DNA of 64,000 bases, from NCBI GenBank assembly GCA_000149265.1, contig CH002759.1, positions 82,703 through 146,702 of the forward strand. Reading direction: 5' to 3'. Source of the stretch: Ciona savignyi (taxonomy: Eukaryota; Chordata; Ascidiacea; Phlebobranchia; Cionidae). Shown here one piece after another: positions 58,161 to 64,000 of the stretch. The position numbers and the translations under genes are program-made. Under the pieces are notes generated by a model that did no database searches, was not told the DNA's origin, and worked only from the letters and a program-made list of their open reading frames with translations. Each line of letters starts with the position of its first letter. The stretch's first letter is position 1.

Positions 58161-58364
58161 TGAGTTAAACTAACTAAAACTGAAGAGATACCTCAATCAA
58201 ACACAACCCACTGTAACGGCTGGAGTAACTCACCAATGATGCAACCGTATCTCATGTAATAACACTGCCTTATGTATTCACGTACTCTGATGATCATTAT
58301 CCTTGTGAACTTACCGCATTTTTTTTATTCTTGGCTAAAAACAAAAAATTCTATTCAATTTTAG

Positions 58365-59617
58365 GAATGTACGGACTTCATAACGGATACCACCACTTCA
58401 ATTCATTTGATGGCGTTAAAAGTCTACCTCTCTTGCTACATGCGAATGGAGTTAGAACTGGTATAATTGGTAAAAAGCATGTGGCGCCTGAAGCGGTTTA
58501 TCCCTTCGATTTTGCCGAGACAGAAGAAAATAACTCCATTTTACAAGTTGGAAGGAATATTACCAAGATAAAGGAACTGACGCGACAATTTTTTTTAGAT
58601 CAACCCAAGAATGAATCTTTTTTTCTGTACATCGGATTCCACGACCCACATAGATGTGGCCACACTCACCCACAATATGGGGAATTTTGTGAAAAATTCG
58701 GAAACCGCGATTCAGGGATGGGTGATATCCCCGATTGGAAACCAGACATCTATGACCCAAATTATGTTATAGTTCCACCGTTCGTACAAGACACACCTGC
58801 CTCCAGGAAAGATATTTCTGCTCAATATACCACAATATCTCGGTTAGACCAAGGTGTTGGTTTGGTTATAAACGAATTAAAGAAAGCAGGTTTCCTTGAT
58901 TCTACTCTTATTTTGTTTACATCGGACAATGGTATACCTTTTCCAAATGGGCGGACTAATTTATATGGCTCTGGAACAGCGGAACCTTTTTTTCTATCTA
59001 ATCCTATACAAGAACACAAATTTGGCGAGGTCAACCAAGAATATGTTTCTTTACTTGACATTACCCCAACCGTTTTGGATTGGTTTCGCATTTCTTATCC
59101 TGAATTTAAATTATTTGGCCGTGAAGTTCAGCTCACAGGAAAATCACTTTTGCGGGAAAATACGAAGAGTAATGTGGTTTTCGGCAGTCAAAGTCTGCAT
59201 GAAATAACAATGTATTATCCAATGCGATCTGTGCTTCAAAATAATCTACGACTTATTGAAAACCTCAACTATTTGATGCCGTTTTCAATAGATCAAGACT
59301 TTTACTTGTCGTTATCGTTTCAGGACATTTTAAATCGCACTCAAACAGGTACTGACTTACCCTGGATCAAAACACTTAAACAATATTACTACAGGCCAAG
59401 GTTGGAGTTGTTTAACTTAACAGCGGACCCACAAGAAACAAACAATTTGGCTTATGCACCAGAATATACAAACACTGTCAGCACATTGAGAGGCTTGTTA
59501 ATGCAATGGCAAAATGTAACATGGGACCCTTGGAGGTGCTCACCAGGAGGGGTGTTACAGGATTCCGGAGCTTATAAGTTCAATCCAACTTGTATGAGTC
59601 TGCTGAATGGACTTTAA
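58365..59617 (+). CDS. SGSH: SGSH, heparan N-sulfatase, exon 2 and stop
   Basis: Continues [78 protein letters not shown] and [13 protein letters not shown]. Each block lines up with human SGSH in order. Sulfatase metal and substrate residues (GKKH, the HDPH pair, SDN) are kept. The whole product is 505 residues, against 502 in human. The C-terminus ([14 protein letters not shown]) also matches. Human SGSH has eight exons; this gene has two coding exons, so introns were lost or never gained here. An AATAAA at 60047 could end the transcript. Confidence 0.97.
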
Positions 59618-60310
59618 TTTATATGTTTTTTATATTATTACGATTGACTTTTACAGCCTCATAAATTGTTTTTAATGGATCGTAAAGGATCACATTTTTT
59701 AAATTCTAAAAAGTATTATTCATATATGCTTTTAGGCTTTTTTTTAATTAAAAGGTCTACAGTGCAATAATATGTCTATATTGTACTATCGTTGTTCATA
59801 ATATACATTTTGGTGGGTGCTAAAAACGATTTATATATTTAAATTGAAATTTTGTCATGATAATAGTTATCATACGAATTTAAAAAGCGATTATAGTTTG
59901 TTTTTCAGTCAGTTCAACTTTCTTCCAACAGAAAACTTTGATGTGTATGTTCTGAAAATCTTTGATATATCCATTCATAAATTGTTTTAAAATCTATAAC
60001 CTCTACTCTGGTGGTTTATTTTAAAGTATCTCTGATTGTTGGTATTAATAAATATTTGGGTTATATTGTACGCAATAGGTTATTTCTTGGCTAAAAGTAG
60101 TTACTGCAAGACAAGGTTGCCATATAAACCCCACTACCTTTAACTTTACACCAATAATCTATCTTGTGTTTGGCTGCCCGTTTACATTTTTTTTATTCTA
60201 GTTCATATTCTCTTCTACTATTTTACTGTCGCATTCATTCACAGTCTAATTTTATATAATACTCTATCAACAGAAATACCGGCTATGGATATGAATCTGC
60301 TTCTGGAGCT
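59618..60310 (+). other. SGSH 3' UTR and ZDHHC16 upstream region
   Basis: Under 700 bp and very AT-rich. AATAAA at 60047-60052 is the best SGSH polyadenylation candidate. That would leave about 260 bp for the ZDHHC16 promoter and 5' UTR. No repeat family recognised. Confidence 0.55.
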
Positions 60311-60529
60311 ATGACTAAATTAGGTTCAAATGATCTTGTGATTCTAGTTTTAAAAATGCGAACCATTTGGTTCAGGTGCTCAATATCTTGTGCCAAGATC
60401 AAACAGTGGTTTCAATACATGAGATTATGTTATAAATCGCTGACGTACAATAGTTTCGACTCCACTGTTGAGTCTGCATTCGAGCCAATCTTTTGCATCG
60501 TGGATTTCTCTGTTCGCTGGTTCGGCGTG
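60311..60529 (+). CDS. ZDHHC16: ZDHHC16 palmitoyltransferase, exon 1
   Basis: Seventy-three codons ending SVRWFGV before GTAAGT, phase 0 out. The block YKSLTYNSFDST and ESAFEPIFCIVD match RSLLYNSFGGSD and AAFEPVYWLVD of human ZDHHC16. The true start may be the ATG at 60311 or the one at 60356; neither has decisive context. Confidence 0.9.
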
Positions 60530-61275
60530 GTAAGTCGGATTAATAGTCTTAAAACTGACCGATTATCCTGCTGGTTTAGTTGTCCGTCCAATTAGCATTA
60601 TGATGCTTGTGTTGCCTTTTAGTCAAGAGTTCGTAAGTGGTTGCTAGCTAGTCGGTTGTGTCCTATGCAAGACACTTTGCTGACATTGCCTAAACCCAGT
60701 GTAAGGCTGGGTTCTGTGTTCTGTCAAATAGAAAGATCGTCTGAATCACATCAAACACTGTAATAGCTTCGGTAACCCAACGATGGGCATCATGTGATCT
60801 GCGATTGACCATGTCATAACGCCCCCTGTGTTTGCCCATTCACGGGGATAAACATAAATTTTCTAATTTTTTCCACTGTTGGTTGTTTAGTTGGTGCTTT
60901 CTTATATTCATAGATCCAATGATTGTTTAAGTTGGTTGGTTATTCCCTAGTTAGGTTTATTTTTTGCTCTCTCGAAACAGTAAAGCTGATTAGCATAAAC
61001 AAATAATTAAAAAGACAAATTTCCAAATTACACCGATAAATACACTTAGTATAACTGTATAAAAATGACCATTAATTCTAAAATTAAAAAAACAGTAATT
61101 GCAGAAAAGTTTCAAAGTTATTTAATCAATACAAACGAAAATTAGAACTGCTGTTATATTTGTGTGCATAAGAAAACTAATAGTTAAAAGCTTAAAGCAT
61201 TTTCTAATATACATCCATTTACAAATTTTTGTAACACTGTTTTATGACTATGAACATTTTGTTTCTTATTTCCAG
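60530..61275 (+). other. ZDHHC16 intron 1 with SINE family B
   Basis: Mostly a family B SINE (about 60567-60878) followed by AT-rich sequence. Confidence 0.7.
60567..60878 (+). mobile_element. tRNA-derived SINE family B
   Basis: Contains GCTAGTCGGTTGTGTCCTATG, shortened here to its key word GTCGGTTGTG, then AACCCAACGATGGGC and CCCATTCACGGGGATAAAC. The ATCCT tail is eroded. Confidence 0.7.
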
Positions 61276-61470
61276 GCTTTCGTGACAACTGTTCTTTGCT
61301 TGATCACATCAGTAGTTGTGATATTTTATCTTCATGTATTGCCATATGTGCATCGGACTCACAGTACCGTATACTCGCATCTTCATGTACTATACGGACA
61401 TTATCTGCTCATGATGATCCTCTTCCATTACTACAAAGCAGTGAGAACGGATCCTGGAAAGCCTCCTTTG
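61276..61470 (+). CDS. ZDHHC16: ZDHHC16, exon 2: first two membrane segments
   Basis: Sixty-five codons, phase 0 in and out. A long hydrophobic stretch (TTVLCLITSVVVIFYLHVL) and a second one (YGHYLLMMILFHYYKAV) are two transmembrane helices, followed by RTDPGKPPL. Human ZDHHC16 has IVFHYYQAITTPPGYPP at this place. Confidence 0.93.
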
Positions 61471-61959
61471 GTATTGTACAATTTCCTCCCATTATTTTAT
61501 ACTTTAGATTTTTTTAATCGGCTCATTTTCTATCCCGTGATGGGCTTCACCAAGTCCTTTTTTCACATATGAAATGGCATATGAGTCGGTTGCATTAACC
61601 ATGATGTCCACATGACTGTTCATATGCTTTAGAAACTAAGATGAGCAGTACAATTTAAAGAACCTAGTAAATGTAAATATTAAAATAGAGGGACTGAAAA
61701 ATGATGTTCTTTTTAATTAACTAAGCTATAAATTGCCGTTTAGTAATAGAGTAAGAAGGAAGATAATCGTTTTAAAACTCTTAAGTAATATTCAGCTACA
61801 TAGAACAATAGAATTATATTCCCAATATAAGGTTAACTGCCATATTTGTTACATCCCATGTAGTATGATAATAATGTCACCACAGTAGGATATAAATTCG
61901 AAAAAAACAGCAATTGTTTGATTTGTTTGATTATTATAATTTGAGAATCTTGTTGGCAG
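61471..61959 (+). other. ZDHHC16 intron 2
   Basis: Carries a family A SINE on the - strand (about 61519-61618); otherwise AT-rich. Confidence 0.65.
61519..61618 (-). mobile_element. tRNA-derived SINE family A, decayed
   Basis: The - strand reads a degenerate head (GTGGACATCATGGTTAATGC) and, at the other end, CACGGGATAGAAAATGAGCC. Confidence 0.5.
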
Positions 61960-62077
61960 CAACCCCCTGGGGTACCGTTGACTTCGCTATGTAAGCGCTG
62001 CATCTTACCCAAACCCCCACGGACACACCATTGCTCTGTTTGTAAAAACTGTCGTTTAAAAATGGACCACCATTGTC
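61960..62077 (+). CDS. ZDHHC16: ZDHHC16, exon 3: cysteine-rich zinc domain and DHHC
   Basis: Encodes [20 protein letters not shown] and CRLKMDHHC, the zinc-binding cysteine-rich domain with the catalytic DHHC. The catalytic Cys codon is 62074-62076. The exon ends one base later, so an intron separates the DHHC Cys from the following Pro. S-acyltransferases of this family load palmitate on that Cys and pass it to substrate cysteines. Human ZDHHC16 acts in ER/Golgi membranes. Confidence 0.96.
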
Positions 62078-62529
62078 GTAAGTTCTTATGAATTAAAATG
62101 TTTGAAGTTTTGTCATTATTTTTGTTGGCAGTTTGTTATTATTCATCAGTTCATATTGCTTGTGTATATTATCCATTTATTCTATTCCTCTCCCTGGTAT
62201 ATCCAACTGATTAGCTTGATGGGTTGTGTGTCGCCTTTTAGTCGAAAGGCTGGAGTTTCGAAACTGTTCACTAGCTAGTCGGTTGTGTCTTTGGGCAAGA
62301 CACTTAACGGACATTGCCTTAACGCAGAAGATAAATAGGTTCTACCTAATTGTAGTAACATGGCTATCATATATAGCACACTGCAATAGCTCCGGTAACC
62401 CGACGGTGGGTGCAAGGTGATCTGACGATTGCCTGTGTGTTAACCCCCTTGGTTTTCCCATTCATTGGGATAAACATAAATAGCCTATCCTATCCTAATT
62501 TATTTTTGTTATTTTGTATATGTATGCAG
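62078..62529 (+). other. ZDHHC16 intron 3 with SINE family B
   Basis: More than half of it is a family B SINE (62206-62499). Confidence 0.75.
62206..62499 (+). mobile_element. tRNA-derived SINE family B, full copy
   Basis: GTCGCCTTTTAGTCGAAAGG head, TGTCTTTGGGCAAGACACTT, ACCCGACGGTGGGTGCAAGG, tail of ATCCT repeats (AGCCTATCCTATCC). Confidence 0.8.
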
Positions 62530-62709
62530 CTTGGATAAACAACTGTGTCGGTCACTTCAATCATCGTTATTTTATGTCCTTCTGCATGTTCATGGTGATG
62601 GGCACCATTTATGTCTCACTCAGTTCTTGGGTTTTATTCAACGATTGTTTTAACCTCGGAGAGAAAGTTGCCCGTATGTACAGTATGATTGGATGGCAGG
62701 ACAATGCAG
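62530..62709 (+). CDS. ZDHHC16: ZDHHC16, exon 4: third membrane segment
   Basis: Begins PWINNCVGHFNHRYFMSFCM (human PWLNNCVGHYNHRYFFSFCF), followed by a hydrophobic segment (MVMGTIYVSLSSWVLF) and an acidic/basic tail. Phase 1 in and out. Confidence 0.95.
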
Positions 62710-63673
62710 GTAATTGTGTTGGTTCCCATGTATATTTTCCTAATGCTGCATAAAATGAAGCTGAAAATTGTACTTCAGTTTGTAAGTTGTTTAGGAAGTC
62801 ACTTACTACGTAGCGTATCCCAGAAATCCACTTTTTGACATTGGTCCAACCCTGTCTAAGGTGTTCTCTGTTTCATTAGGTTACCTCTGTAAGTAACATG
62901 TTTGCCCATCATCCAAATGGTGGTGGGTTAAAAACCAGTCGCATTTAGCAGAATCACCTTTAAACCCAGTGACAGTCAGTTGTATTCATCACACTGCAAA
63001 TGTAAACTGATTGGGCACAACGTAGTCTGATGATTATCTGTGACCTGTGTTATAATAAAATCCCAGAGGAAAAACAGGACGCTATGCTTTGAAAGAATAT
63101 TATTGGTAACACATTCCATAACTGATATGTAGACATGAAGTATATAGGATAGAATAGAATATTCATGTTTATCCCTGTGAATGGGAAAACCAAGGGGGTT
63201 AACACACAGGCAATCGTCAGATCACCTCGCGCCCAACATCGGGTTGCCGGAGCTATTGCAGTGTGGTGTGTATGATTCACACATTACATTAATTTAGTAG
63301 AACCTATTAATCCGCTGGATTCAAGCAATGTCCGATTAAGTGCCTTGCCCAAGGACACAACCGACTAGCTAGCGACAAGTTTCGAAATTGCAACCTTTAG
63401 TTGTGAAGTATATAATGATAACAGCTGGTCCTCGGCTGGTTACCACCAACCCAATCTTTCTCCATGTACCTGACACTGGCAATGTAATCTCAGCCAGTTC
63501 GTCCAATCAGTAATGCAATCTGCACTCAGCCAAAAATGGGATTAAAACAGATGCTGACCAGACAGCTAGTAATGTGTCGATTGCCAGCAAGTTTTCCCAC
63601 TGACATAAAACATGTATTTCCCCCATTATCCTAGTTATTACACCTACATTATAACGCTTATTTTTAAAAACAG
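62710..63673 (+). other. ZDHHC16 intron 4 with SINE family B copies
   Basis: A family B SINE on the - strand (63138-63410) and a faint family B-like stretch on the + strand (about 62880-63070). Confidence 0.65.
63138..63410 (-). mobile_element. tRNA-derived SINE family B, inverted copy
   Basis: On the + strand it reads TATAGGATAGAATAGAATAT (tail), GTTAACACACAGGCAATCGT and GCCCAAGGACACAACCGAC, the reverse complements of family B blocks. Confidence 0.8.
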
Positions 63674-63773
63674 ATGAAGAAACAAAAATCCGCCACCCAT
63701 CCCCTCCGAACACTTGCACCGGGAAAGATCGCAGTTATAATTCCTCTGTTGTTTATTTATGGATCCTATGCAG
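63674..63773 (+). CDS. ZDHHC16: ZDHHC16, exon 5 (start of fourth membrane segment)
   Basis: Acceptor AAAAACAG and donor GTAATT bracket 100 nt encoding DEETKIRHPSPPNTCTGKD, then NSSVVYLWILC plus two bases. Human ZDHHC16 has HKSLVYLWFLCSS here. Phase 1 in, phase 2 out. The gene continues beyond the window. The exon end and donor are copied in the array that follows. Confidence 0.85.
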
Positions 63774-63976
63774 GTAATTATTTTGATTATATTTAAAAAT
63801 ATCTTAAAATGTTTATTTATGGATTTTATGCAGGTTTTTATTTTGATTATGTTTAAAATTGTCTTTAAATGTTTATTTATGGATTCTATGCAGGTTATTA
63901 TTTTGATTATGTTTAAAAAGATCTTATGTTTATTTATGAATCCTATGTGGGTTAATATTTTGATTATTTTTCATAC
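63750..63976 (+). repeat. 60-bp tandem array copying the exon end and 5' splice site of ZDHHC16
   Basis: TGTTTATTTATGGATCCTAT followed by GCAGGTAATT begins at 63750 and spans the junction at 63773/63774. Related units start at 63810, 63870 and 63927. The second and third keep GCAGGT; the fourth has GTGGGT. Period 60, 60 and 57 bp. Confidence 0.9.
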
Positions 63977-64000
63977 TGTAGTAAAGTAGTTGCCATCTGG

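Larger units (their letters stand above)
55831..58364 (+). other. SGSH intron filled by a LINE-derived element and a SINE
   Basis: Donor GTAGAT and acceptor CAATTTTAG are in phase 1 and join QHQN to GMYGLH exactly as in human SGSH. The intron is 2534 bp and mostly mobile DNA: a LINE-derived element on the - strand (about 55890-57720) and a family B SINE (57868-58160). Confidence 0.85.

Overview
This is a eukaryotic window, about 64 kb, from an invertebrate deuterostome. The AT-rich spliced genes, a single pre-duplication copy of the DLC/STARD family, and the mix of tRNA-derived SINEs and small TIR elements fit an ascidian tunicate of Ciona type best. That placement is inference from gene content and repeat style. 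All three host genes lie on the + strand. Most of the protein sequence was recovered by reading exons between splice signals and checking that codon phases match, because many exons are too short to stand out as open frames.

Region 1, 1 to 53459, is one very large gene for a SAM-RhoGAP-START protein, the ortholog of the vertebrate DLC1 / STARD13 / STARD8 group. Ten invariant exons (48411 to 53459) encode the acidic and serine-rich linker, a tensin/talin-type docking region, the RhoGAP domain and the START domain. Upstream there are three alternative N-terminal routes: a long form from exons at 1, 2987, 8983, 10783 and 13272; a second start at 15454; and a third start at 45939. The first two run into three SAM exons (20945, 21651, 27212). 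The third joins 48411 directly and lacks SAM. Strict codon counting shows a one-base discrepancy at a G run in the first SAM exon (20986-20989).

The large introns of this gene (about 5, 5 and 21 kb) hold no second gene that I can support. They hold many copies of a tRNA-derived SINE (family A), often as head-to-tail pairs, and small TIR elements with a GGGTTA-rich core. They also hold a hAT-like terminus, minisatellites and short direct repeats.

Region 2, 55566 to 59617, is SGSH (lysosomal heparan N-sulfatase) in two coding exons. Its only coding intron carries a LINE-derived element on the - strand. That element keeps an intact ORF1, a PHD finger and a 3' tail but has no room for an ORF2. 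A second, different tRNA-derived SINE (family B) lies beside it.

Region 3, 60311 to the window end, is the 5' part of ZDHHC16, a palmitoyltransferase. Five exons are visible. The last has its 5' splice site copied in a 60-bp tandem array. A similar 50-bp array copies the 5' splice site of the DLC exon at 8983-9207. No prokaryotic-type system, CRISPR array, rRNA or functional tRNA gene was seen.
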